Below are positions 1 through 7,184 of a stretch of DNA of 16,642 bases, piece by piece (positions within the stretch are counted from its first letter, which is position 1; the number at the start of each line of letters is the position of its first letter). The notes under the pieces were generated by a model. It saw nothing but the letters and a program-made list of their open reading frames with translations, searched no databases and was not told the DNA's origin. The position numbers were made by a program, and so were the translations under genes. This DNA is from DASYSA01 sp036003885 (GTDB lineage Bacteria > Acidobacteriota > Blastocatellia > UBA7656): contig DASYSA010000355.1 of the NCBI GenBank assembly GCA_036003885.1, positions 1 to 16,642 of the forward strand, given 5' to 3'.

Positions 1-20
1 TCTGGATAAGTCGCCGAGAT

Positions 21-1886
21 CTATTCAGGACTGCTGTGAGAAAGCGCTGCATCGAGCGAGCCACGCCTGTTGGTCGCCGTCGAGAAGTATCGCACGAGGG
101 ATCTGCGGTAACGATCTACGTTGCTGATTCTTTCAGCAGAGACGAGGGATCCTTGTTCTGTGACCAGGATAAAGGCGACCCGAAACTCATGCGGAGAATT
201 CTGGAAGTCCGGCACACGCGGCCCTTCACGTTCGGCTATCTGGCCTACCGATGTTTGCCTGTGCACCGCGCCCACTGAGTAGTTGAGAGCCGGCGTGTTC
301 GTCCTGAGCGTGGACTTTGTTGGATCCTCGACGACAAGAAAGTTGATCTTCCCGACGTCTTCCGCGGGGCGAAGCCCCATCAAATACTGATCGAGTTCGC
401 TGAAATAGTCGGCGGAGGATTCGATGGTGGTGAAGGTACCATTGCCGGCATCGTGCCATGCATTTCCTTCCATCACTGATGAGGAACCACCATCCTCGAT
501 GGAGCGCGAGTCGACCAGAAAGCTCCAGTGACTCAGGTCGCGGCCCAGCAGATCGTCCTTGATGTCATGATCTTGATCGAAGCGCACGTATGCGAGCCAG
601 CGGTGCCCCACTTCGTGGCATACAATGCCGATGCCGGAGAAGATACCGGCTACATGGTCGAAGGGTTCAGCAGGCCAGTCGGCAGTGTCGCCCATTGTTA
701 TGATTGTCGCTAGTCTTGCGGGACTGCCGTACACCGATCCGTGATCGAACAGCTTCAACCCGATCCCGCTAATGTCATTACGCACATTGAATGCGCGAGC
801 GAGCCCCAGACCGTTATCAAACTGAAAGTCGGTCCATATATAAATGAAATCGACGTCGTCCGGATGCGTTCGGTAGAACGCCCTTGTGACTGCCGGATAG
901 TCGAGTCGGTTCTTGTTCGAGAACAGCTCAAACATCCCGCCGCTTATTGAATCGTCGGGCGGTTTCGACAGGTCGATCGGCTGAGGTTCCTGATCAGGCA
1001 GAGCCCCCGAGATGCCGATCAGCGACGATCGGCAGTTGATCTTCTTATAGATGAAGGCTATTCGACCGTCTTCATACAGCACGACCTGAAACGTACTCGA
1101 GCCATTGAACTCCGCCTGGGCGACGCCATTCCAGGTAATCACATATCGTCCGGGAAACTGGTTGAAGTAGATCGCCCCGCTTTTGGTGGCGTCAAGGTCC
1201 GACCACAGTGGAGAAATGCGAGGCAACTGCGAGGAGAATGCGGCGGCGGACGGCCGCGCAGTCGTATCACCTTCTGTGAAGGTTATGTAGCCGTTGGTCC
1301 CGACGAAGACTCTGTCATAGAAGGAGCCAAAGAAGGGGAAGGGTCCGTTGGAGAGAGGGATGCCGCGGTATCCATTGTCCGGTCCGACAATCCTATCCCC
1401 CACGCCGAAGAAGTAGTCCAACTCCGTGCCGAGACTCGTCTCGAAATCGAGCTTGCCCTTTGATAGCCGATAGCCGCCGGAGTCCGGCGTGAACAGCAGA
1501 GACCGATTCTTCAAATCGAACTTGTTCGGCGGAATGACCAGCGTGCCATCGTTGTCTAGTACTGCCACGTCTCCAACATCTTCGGTTGAAGCAATCTCGG
1601 CGCCCTGCACTCCTTCTGTTTTCAAGCTCGTCGCGTCACGTGCGCGACCAGCTTGCGCACGCAGATTCAAGTTGTGATTATGCCACTCGGTTTCTGCTCC
1701 CGCAGGATCGTAGCCACAGTAGAGACGTTTCGCCTGGCTTTGTCGCTGCTCCCCGACTGCGGGGCCGGCTTCTCCGGGCGCAGTCGCAAGAAGCGCCATC
1801 AAGAGGCTCAACCCAACGCCAACCGGAACGCGCCAGCCGAATCTCATGCGAGTTGGTAGATTGCGATGAATGCCCACTCCTCCCAC
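21..1886 (-). CDS. Exported zinc metallopeptidase-like protein with nidogen-like domain
   Basis: This is probably a secreted metal-dependent protease; the substrate is unknown. The N-terminus has a basic stretch and a hydrophobic core (about residues 14-40) ending in an Ala/Gly-rich cleavage region, so export is likely. Residues about 155-295 resemble the nidogen-type beta domain: VFVGTNGYITF, then PLWSDLDATKSGAIYFNQ, YVITWNGV, and a strand like FQVVLYEDGRIAFIY. Residues 424-428 are HEVGH, an HExxH zinc-binding motif. A later ELDQYLMGL segment (497-505) matches the LDxYLMGL block that I recall following HExGH in related bacterial peptidases, and may supply the third ligand. The frame opens with GTG at 1886; ATG at 1847 gives a more typical signal peptide, but neither has an ideally spaced Shine-Dalgarno. 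The gene is divergent from feoAB with its own promoter. The peptidase family is inferred from motifs only. Confidence 0.75.
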   Translation of the reverse strand: MGGVGIHRNLPTRMRFGWRVPVGVGLSLLMALLATAPGEAGPAVGEQRQSQAKRLYCGYDPAGAETEWHNHNLNLRAQAGRARDATSLKTEGVQGAEIASTEDVGDVAVLDNDGTLVIPPNKFDLKNRSLLFTPDSGGYRLSKGKLDFETSLGTELDYFFGVGDRIVGPDNGYRGIPLSNGPFPFFGSFYDRVFVGTNGYITFTEGDTTARPSAAAFSSQLPRISPLWSDLDATKSGAIYFNQFPGRYVITWNGVAQAEFNGSSTFQVVLYEDGRIAFIYKKINCRSSLIGISGALPDQEPQPIDLSKPPDDSISGGMFELFSNKNRLDYPAVTRAFYRTHPDDVDFIYIWTDFQFDNGLGLARAFNVRNDISGIGLKLFDHGSVYGSPARLATIITMGDTADWPAEPFDHVAGIFSGIGIVCHEVGHRWLAYVRFDQDHDIKDDLLGRDLSHWSFLVDSRSIEDGGSSSVMEGNAWHDAGNGTFTTIESSADYFSELDQYLMGLRPAEDVGKINFLVVEDPTKSTLRTNTPALNYSVGAVHRQTSVGQIAEREGPRVPDFQNSPHEFRVAFILVTEQGSLVSAERISNVDRYRRSLVRYFSTATNRRGSLDAALSHSSPE

Positions 1887-1918
1887 TCTCTCCGAGCGTT
1901 AACAAGATGGATTTACGC

Positions 1919-1947
1919 ATTATATTTTAGAGAACTAGTGGGAACAA
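1919..1947 (-). promoter_or_regulatory. Predicted sigma-70-type promoter for the metallopeptidase-like gene
   Basis: Read on the minus strand, TATAAT (plus 1919-1924) is a perfect -10 box. TTGTTC (plus 1942-1947) lies 17 bases upstream and matches TTGACA at three of six positions. Transcription would begin near 1912, leaving a leader of about 25 bases to the GTG at 1886. Confidence 0.5.
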
Positions 1948-2000
1948 CCCTCTTTAGCCCAATCCAATTGCGACAAGTCCGACGCTTTCAATCTTTTCCA

Positions 2001-2029
2001 TTGACAGCGATTCTTTCCCGGCCTATAGT
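2001..2029 (+). promoter_or_regulatory. Predicted sigma-70-type promoter for feoAB
   Basis: TTGACA (2001-2006) and TATAGT (2024-2029) are separated by exactly 17 bases, which is a near-consensus vegetative promoter. It would start transcription near 2036, about 60 bases before feoA. The leader contains the Fur-box-like palindrome described separately. Confidence 0.65.
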
Positions 2030-2043
2030 GCCAAATGTCAGTT

Positions 2044-2062
2044 GAAAATGAAATTCAATATT
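2044..2062. promoter_or_regulatory. Fur-box-like palindrome in the feoAB leader
   Basis: The 19 bases GAAAATGAAATTCAATATT match the classical Fur consensus GATAATGATAATCATTATC at 14 of 19 positions, counted by eye, and are centred on the palindrome TGAAATTCA. The site begins about 15 bases downstream of the -10 box, where a bound repressor could block transcription. Ferrous iron uptake genes are classic Fur targets, so the location fits. The regulator itself is not in this window. Confidence 0.45.
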
Positions 2063-2096
2063 AGGGAGTCTTCTGGCTGCGGGGTATGAGGGATTT

Positions 2097-2315
2097 ATGA
2101 GACTGTCGGACGGGCGACACAATCAGCGATACCGAATTGTGAGGCTGGAAGGGCCGGACGAGGAGTGCCGCAGGCTCCTGGACCTCGGCCTCACCCCGGG
2201 TGAGGAGATGGCTATCGTTCAGTCGGTCCCCCTTGGAGACCCCCTCGTAGTCCTCGTGCGAGGCACTCGACTCGCACTCAGACGCCGGGAAGCCGACTGG
2301 ATTCGAGTGAAGTAA
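2097..2315 (+). CDS. feoA: Ferrous iron transport protein A (FeoA)
   Basis: FeoA is a small cytosolic SH3-like protein that acts with the FeoB permease in ferrous iron uptake. The 72 residues fit the usual family length of about 75. They show the FeoA pattern: an early RIVRLEG strand, then CRRLLDLGLTPGEE, where the LGL-x-PG turn is a family hallmark, then a PLVVLVRGTRLALRR strand pair near the C-terminus. The ATG at 2097 is preceded by GAGGG at a short spacing. The gene lies 6 bases upstream of feoB, so co-translation is likely. The promoter at 2001-2029 and the Fur-like site should control both genes. Confidence 0.9.
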   Translation: MRLSDGRHNQRYRIVRLEGPDEECRRLLDLGLTPGEEMAIVQSVPLGDPLVVLVRGTRLALRRREADWIRVK

Positions 2316-2321
2316 CCAACG

Positions 2322-4316
2322 ATGGTCCCATCCCAGACAGCCACTCAAGATCCTGAATCAGAGCCAGGAGCCCTTCAGCCTTCGACCCCACTCGTTCCCA
2401 CCCTGCCCACCGTCTGCCTCGTAGGCATGCCTAACGCCGGCAAAACAGCGTTGATGAACGCGCTCACAGGCGGCAGCTTTAGAACGGCAAACTATCCGGG
2501 AGTGACTGTCAGCCTTTCCCGGGGCAAGAGCAAACGCTCGCTGGGTCCCGAGGTCAACCTGATCGACCTGCCGGGCGTCCACAGCGGCGTGGCTCCCTCG
2601 CCCGAAGAAGAGCTCGCTTGCACGGTGATCGAGGGACGCAATCCCTCAGTTTGTCCGGATGCCCTTATCCTTGTCATCGACGCCACTCAGCTCGAACGGC
2701 ATCTGAAGTTCGCCGGCTATGCCGCTCGCAGCGGAAAGCCCATCGTCGTCGCGCTGACAATGACCGATCTCCTTCCGCGCAGTGGAACCTCCGTGAATGC
2801 AACAAGGCTCGAGGCCGCATTGTCCGTGCCGGTTGTGCCTGTTGACGGCCGAACAGGGTGGGGCGTTGATGAACTCATCAAGGCGCTCGCAAGCACAATC
2901 GAGCGAGGCAGCGACCCCGACAATGTCCTCGCCGCTCTGCCGGATGAACCAGTGGCGGCGTATGACGCCGTGAGGGAGTTGCTGGTCCGGAGCGGCGCCG
3001 TGAAACAGCACAATCCGCTCATCCTTGCGTCCGATTCGGTCACCGCGCGCATTGATAGTGTGGTGCTTCACCGCTACTGGGGATTTCCGATCTTCTTTAC
3101 CGTTCTCGTGGGTCTCTTTGCTTCGATCTTCTGGGCGGCCAAGCCGTTCATGGACGGAATTGAAGCGTTGTTCGCCGGAGCAGGTCACGTTACTCTTCGC
3201 ATTCTGCCCGATGGCGCGATCTCGCGATTCATTGCCGAGGGCGTCATTGGTGGAGTCGGCGCGGTGGCCGTCTTCTTCCCGCAGATCGTCATTCTCTTTT
3301 TCCTTATGACTCTGCTCGAGGACTCCGGCTATCTTGCCCGCGGCGCGGCGCTGATGGATCGCCCGCTCTCCGTGTTAGGGTTGCACGGCCGTTCCTTTGT
3401 ACCGATGCTCAGCGGTTTCGCGTGTGCGATTCCGGCGGTGCTTGCGGCCCGCACGATCCCCAATAAGCGCGAGCGTCTCCTCACGATCTGGATACTGCCG
3501 CTGATGAGTTGCAGCGCAAGGCTTCCGGTCTACGCGCTTCTGCTTGCGGCTCTGCTGCCCGGCTCCCCCTGGAAGTCAGGCCTGGCACTTGCGGCGATCT
3601 ACATATCGAGTCTGCTGATAGGCGCCTTAACTGCCGGTCTGATTAGCCGGCTGATCCTGCGTAAGGGCCCGCCTTCGGTTCTCGCGATGGAATTGCCGAC
3701 TTATCGAACACCGCTATTGAGACCTACCTTGAAGATGACGTGGATTCGAGGATCCTCTTATCTGAAGCGCGCCGGTACTCCCATAATTGTAATTTCAGCC
3801 GGACTCTGGCTCCTTTCGAATTTCGGTCTGGGTTCGCGCCAACCCCGCTCACCCGACAACGCGCCAGTGCCGGTCGTCGCAGCTACCGATTTGGAACACT
3901 CCTTTGCCGGAGAGCTTGGGCAAGGCATGGAACCGGTGCTCCGCCCCATGGGAGTCGATTGGCGAGTTGGCGTCGGTCTCATATCCGCTTTCGCTGCCCG
4001 CGAAGTATTCGTCAGTTCGATGGCGATCGTGTTTCACGTAGCCGACACCGACGAAGGGGCGCAGGCAGGGCTGTTGCAGAGCATGCGTCTCGCGACCTTC
4101 CCAAACGGAAATCAGCTGATCTTCACTCCGTCGAGCATCCTGGGATTGATAGTCTTTTTCTTCTTCTCGCTGCAATGTCTCGCAACTGTAGCCGTTGTGC
4201 GGACCGAAACCAACTCCTGGAAAGTAGCAGGTCTTCAGCTGCTGTTTTATACCGGCATCGGCTACCTGCTCTCCTCAGCCCTCGTTCAGGGGTTGCGCGC
4301 GTTCGGCGTAGCCTGA
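2322..4316 (+). CDS. feoB: Ferrous iron transport protein B (FeoB), GTPase-permease
   Basis: FeoB is the inner-membrane Fe(II) transporter with an N-terminal cytosolic G domain. Visible G motifs are G1 GMPNAGKT (35-42), G2 region NYPGVTV (57-63) and G3 DLPG (82-85). The G4 position reads TMTD (146-149) where the family normally has NxxD; this is discussed in the findings. The membrane part starts near residue 250. It holds the first Gate region (FFPQIVILFF, then LLEDSGYLARGAALMDR), the conserved cysteine in SGFACAIPAVLAART (C368), LPLMSCSARLPVY (C397) and the second Gate region around FAAREVFVSSMA (557-568). At 664 aa it is somewhat shorter than the 770-residue E. coli protein. No feoC was seen downstream. 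The identity is secure; the exact start is less so, because the Shine-Dalgarno is weak and translation may be coupled to feoA. Confidence 0.95.
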   Translation: MVPSQTATQDPESEPGALQPSTPLVPTLPTVCLVGMPNAGKTALMNALTGGSFRTANYPGVTVSLSRGKSKRSLGPEVNLIDLPGVHSGVAPSPEEELACTVIEGRNPSVCPDALILVIDATQLERHLKFAGYAARSGKPIVVALTMTDLLPRSGTSVNATRLEAALSVPVVPVDGRTGWGVDELIKALASTIERGSDPDNVLAALPDEPVAAYDAVRELLVRSGAVKQHNPLILASDSVTARIDSVVLHRYWGFPIFFTVLVGLFASIFWAAKPFMDGIEALFAGAGHVTLRILPDGAISRFIAEGVIGGVGAVAVFFPQIVILFFLMTLLEDSGYLARGAALMDRPLSVLGLHGRSFVPMLSGFACAIPAVLAARTIPNKRERLLTIWILPLMSCSARLPVYALLLAALLPGSPWKSGLALAAIYISSLLIGALTAGLISRLILRKGPPSVLAMELPTYRTPLLRPTLKMTWIRGSSYLKRAGTPIIVISAGLWLLSNFGLGSRQPRSPDNAPVPVVAATDLEHSFAGELGQGMEPVLRPMGVDWRVGVGLISAFAAREVFVSSMAIVFHVADTDEGAQAGLLQSMRLATFPNGNQLIFTPSSILGLIVFFFFSLQCLATVAVVRTETNSWKVAGLQLLFYTGIGYLLSSALVQGLRAFGVA

Positions 4317-4380
4317 GAACTCCAGCACTGAGGCCCGCCCCGACAGATCCTGCTCGAGTCTAATTTCCACCGGGCTGTCT

Positions 4381-4409
4381 TTGACACTCATGACGCGCAA
4401 GCATAAGAT
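4381..4409 (+). promoter_or_regulatory. Predicted sigma-70-type promoter for the six-helix membrane protein
   Basis: TTGACA (4381-4386) is followed after exactly 17 bases by TAAGAT (4404-4409). This near-consensus promoter lies in the 172-base gap after feoB. It suggests the downstream membrane protein is transcribed on its own, with a leader of about 70 bases. Confidence 0.55.
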
Positions 4410-4488
4410 TGACGCAATTGGGGAGTTCGGGAGGGCGGTCAGCAAGGCGCAGATCCACGATTGAGGTTTTGGATCGGGAGGTTTCAAA

Positions 4489-5172
4489 ATGAAAGACCAC
4501 ATCAAGAGGATCTTAGTAGGGACCGGCTTTACCTTCGGGCTGCACGTCGTGATCTCTCTTATCTTCACCGCAGTTGCATTTAGCGCAGCCTCCAGCAAGA
4601 CGGGAGTGCAAGAGGGTCCGATCCTTATAGTAGTGTTTGGGCTGACAATTGGTGCCTTCCTGATCGGCGCCTTCGTCGTCGGTTGGATGAGCGAAGAACT
4701 TCGCCTGGGTGATGCGGTTTGCGTCGTAATCCTGACGCTGCTGCTGAGCGCCCTGGTCTACTGGGGGCTGCCCCTCGGCAACAAGGGACAGTTCGTGACC
4801 GGCGTCTGGCTTGGCAATGCCGATATGGGCCAGCGAGCGCTGTTTGTGGCGATGGCGTTGATGGCGGCCGCCGCCGGCGCATACCTCGGATGGCGCGTCA
4901 AAGTGCCTCAGGAGGGCATACTCGACCGCGTGGCGCTGGTGATTGGACTCCTCGGCGCGATTGTCGGCCCATTCGTACTGCTTGCAATCGGAGGCCGCGA
5001 CCCGAACAGACCGGATCAGCCGAACCTGCCGTGGTACTTTCTCGCAATCGTTCTGCTCCTTGTCCTGCTGATTGTCGGCGTCGGCTTCGTCTTATTTACG
5101 CGAGAGTCCCACTACGACGAAGAGATCTCGATAAGCCCCGACGCTCACCGAGAGAATCCTGAGCAAGGTTGA
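4489..5172 (+). CDS. Six-helix integral membrane protein of unknown function
   Basis: I do not recognise the family. The 227 residues contain six clear hydrophobic segments, at about 12-33, 43-66, 75-94, 115-136, 147-168 and 181-203. They are joined by short loops and followed by an acidic cytoplasmic-type tail rich in Asp and Glu (about 205-227). No catalytic or metal-binding motif stands out. The segment 102-114 and the DPNRPDQPNLP loop (171-181) look like exposed loops. The ATG at 4489 has GGGAGG about six bases upstream, a strong start. The gene follows feoB by 172 bases and has its own promoter, so a role in iron uptake is not implied. Its 3' end faces the kinase gene across 27 bases. 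Confidence 0.8.
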   Translation: MKDHIKRILVGTGFTFGLHVVISLIFTAVAFSAASSKTGVQEGPILIVVFGLTIGAFLIGAFVVGWMSEELRLGDAVCVVILTLLLSALVYWGLPLGNKGQFVTGVWLGNADMGQRALFVAMALMAAAAGAYLGWRVKVPQEGILDRVALVIGLLGAIVGPFVLLAIGGRDPNRPDQPNLPWYFLAIVLLLVLLIVGVGFVLFTRESHYDEEISISPDAHRENPEQG

Positions 5173-5199
5173 CTGATCATAGAGTCATCAGGGCAAAAG

Positions 5200-7146
5200 C
5201 TATGAGGGGTCGTGCGTCGCAGCTTTTCTCAGGTCACTGGCGATCTCCGCTGCCGTCTGGTATCTCTGGGCCGGAACTTTCTTGAGCATCCGATCTATCG
5301 TAGCCACCAGCCAGTCGGGCGCATCTTTTCGGTGTCTCTTGATTGCCGAAGGAGACCGTTTGCTTATCGCCTCAATTGTTTGAAAATAGCTCTCTCCCCC
5401 AAATGGAAGGCGGCCGGTCGTGACCTCGTACAGCACGACGCCAAGCGAAAAGATGTCTGAGAGATGGGTGACCTCGCCGCGTCCGGTCGCCTGCTCGGGT
5501 GACATATAGCTTACCGTCCCCAGCAGCACGCCGGATTCCGTCAACCGATCCTTGTTGGCCGCCGAATCAGTAAGTGGCAGCGGCTTCGCCAACCCGAAGT
5601 CCAGTACCTTAATTTTCCCGCGGCCGGTCAACATCAGGTTTGAAGATTTGATGTCGCGGTGAATTACTCCCTGTTCGTGGGCCTCCGCGAGTGCGTCGGC
5701 TGCCTGTGCGCCGATTTGGATTATCAACTCAAAGTCGAGCGGTCCATCGGCCAGCCTGTCCGACAGGGTTTCGCCCTCGACATACTCCATCACGATGAAC
5801 GGATTGCCTGACGCTTCGCCTATCTCGTAGATCGTTGCGATATTCGCGTGGTTGAGTTGAGATGCCATCCGCGCCTCTCTCAGGAATCGCTGCTTCATCG
5901 TCTCGTCTTCAACATATCTGGATGCCAGCACTTTGATTGCAACCGTGCGATCGAGATCGATGTCGTGCCCCTCGAAGATCTCGCCCATGCCGCCCGAACC
6001 CAGCGACCGTCGAATATCGAAGCGTCCTATGTGCCCGTGTGGCTCGATCAGCGGGGGAGCCACAACCTTCTCCGTCTTGCCGTCATGCACTGCCATCGCG
6101 GCCCGGTCAGTATCGCGCAATTCCGTCGTAACCACGCGCGGGCGCGACACGATCGATGAGAACAGCGTCGAGAACACGCGAGGACCCCGGTCGTCCTCGA
6201 CGAAGTAGCCGGCCCGTTTCAAGTCTTCGTAAATGTGTTCCTGTTCCTTCTCGACCCGGCCGTTCGATATGAAGTCGCGAAGGCAGCGGCGCGAGCTCTC
6301 GCTCATGTGATCCCAGATGAATCTGAACTGGCCTTTTGCTTCATCCAGAAAAGTGGCCTCAACTTCCTCGCGATCAAGCTTGCCCTCGCTTTCTGAGAGA
6401 TGATCGAAGTAGGTCGAGCACGCGATCTGCAGGAAGTACGGAAGGTGACCGGCGATCTCCATGATTCGCCGCGCGTAGCCTTCAAGCGGAACGCCGGCTT
6501 CAGCTGACGGTTTCGAAATAAGATCTAGGGCCTCGCTCCTGTTGAACGAGCGCAGGAATACGTTGGTGAAGATGTTGAAGAAAGGTGAGTCCGCGATGAG
6601 CTGTGTGTGACACAGTTCCTGGAGATCGCGGGCCGAGCTTGTTACGTAGGCGACGTCGTAGTTATTGGCAACGGACCGAAGGAAGGAGTAGAACTCCAAA
6701 TCGAAGGCGTGGTTGGTGGTGATTGCGTCGAACTCGTCGAACAGCACGACCAGCTTGCGACCCTCTCGCCGGAAGGTCTCGAGCAGCGCGCGCACCGAAT
6801 CGAACGTAGGGTCCATCTGTCTTACAGAGTCATCATCCACTTCCCGCGCCACCAGGGTGAACAACTCTCTGAAGAACTCGGTGAGGGTGAGACGCCGCTT
6901 CTGTTGAAGGTCTATGAAGGCAAAAGCGAAAAACTCGGTGCGGTCGAGGTATCGCGCGCGGATCTGCTGATTGTTGATGAAATGGAGGAGCGATGACTTG
7001 CCTATGCGGCGATCGCCTACGACTGAGATGGACTGCGGACGCGAAGCCCCGATACGCGAGAATATCTTGGAGACCTCTCTCGCGCGTCCGAAGAACTGCG
7101 TGGGGTCTTTGATTGCTACGCGATTGAGGTAGGGATTGCTGGGCAT
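5200..7146 (-). CDS. AAA/STAND-like ATPase fused to a Ser/Thr protein kinase
   Basis: This is a predicted soluble cytoplasmic signalling protein. The N-terminal ATPase begins with NPYLN and FFGR (18-21), then Walker A GDRRIGKSS (44-52) and Walker B LVVLFDEFD (132-140), followed by a helical or winged region to about 335. After a linker, a complete Hanks-type kinase spans about 374-640. It shows glycine loop GSGGMG (383-388), VAIK lysine K405, helix-C glutamate E424, catalytic HRDIKSSN (496-503, D498), DFG (516-518) and SPE (549-551). The Arg before the catalytic Asp marks an RD kinase, usually controlled by activation-loop phosphorylation; Thr/Ser at 536, 538, 544 and 546 are candidates. There is no membrane helix and no extracellular domain. 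The gene sits 38 bases after the propeller-ATPase gene, whose ATPase domain it resembles. The ATG at 7146 has GGGAGG upstream inside a hairpin. Domain calls are firm; the substrate is unknown. Confidence 0.93.
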   Translation of the reverse strand: MPSNPYLNRVAIKDPTQFFGRAREVSKIFSRIGASRPQSISVVGDRRIGKSSLLHFINNQQIRARYLDRTEFFAFAFIDLQQKRRLTLTEFFRELFTLVAREVDDDSVRQMDPTFDSVRALLETFRREGRKLVVLFDEFDAITTNHAFDLEFYSFLRSVANNYDVAYVTSSARDLQELCHTQLIADSPFFNIFTNVFLRSFNRSEALDLISKPSAEAGVPLEGYARRIMEIAGHLPYFLQIACSTYFDHLSESEGKLDREEVEATFLDEAKGQFRFIWDHMSESSRRCLRDFISNGRVEKEQEHIYEDLKRAGYFVEDDRGPRVFSTLFSSIVSRPRVVTTELRDTDRAAMAVHDGKTEKVVAPPLIEPHGHIGRFDIRRSLGSGGMGEIFEGHDIDLDRTVAIKVLASRYVEDETMKQRFLREARMASQLNHANIATIYEIGEASGNPFIVMEYVEGETLSDRLADGPLDFELIIQIGAQAADALAEAHEQGVIHRDIKSSNLMLTGRGKIKVLDFGLAKPLPLTDSAANKDRLTESGVLLGTVSYMSPEQATGRGEVTHLSDIFSLGVVLYEVTTGRLPFGGESYFQTIEAISKRSPSAIKRHRKDAPDWLVATIDRMLKKVPAQRYQTAAEIASDLRKAATHDPS

Positions 7147-7155
7147 CTGGCTTTT

Positions 7156-7172
7156 GCTCGCCTCCCGCGAGC
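7156..7172 (-). promoter_or_regulatory. Hairpin presenting the Shine-Dalgarno of the kinase gene
   Basis: GCTCGC (7156-7161) and GCGAGC (7167-7172) form a perfect six-base-pair stem with a five-base loop that reads GGGAG on the coding strand. The loop is the best ribosome binding site for the ATG at 7146. A second small inverted repeat, CCTCTA/TAGAGG (7172-7177 and 7186-7191), abuts it and spans the upstream gene's stop codon. The pair of structures may tune translation of the second gene relative to the first. Confidence 0.4.
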
Positions 7173-7184
7173 CTCTATCTCATC

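Noticed and set aside
3740..4363. 207-codon plus-strand frame overlapping feoB
   Set aside because: It is an Arg/Ser-rich out-of-frame shadow of a clear feoB coding region.
4317..4380. Terminator after feoB
   Set aside because: No stable stem followed by a T-tract could be found by eye.
5173..5199. Terminator between the convergent membrane protein and kinase genes
   Set aside because: Only a weak five-base inverted repeat (CTGAT/ATCAG) with a nine-base loop and no T-tract is present.
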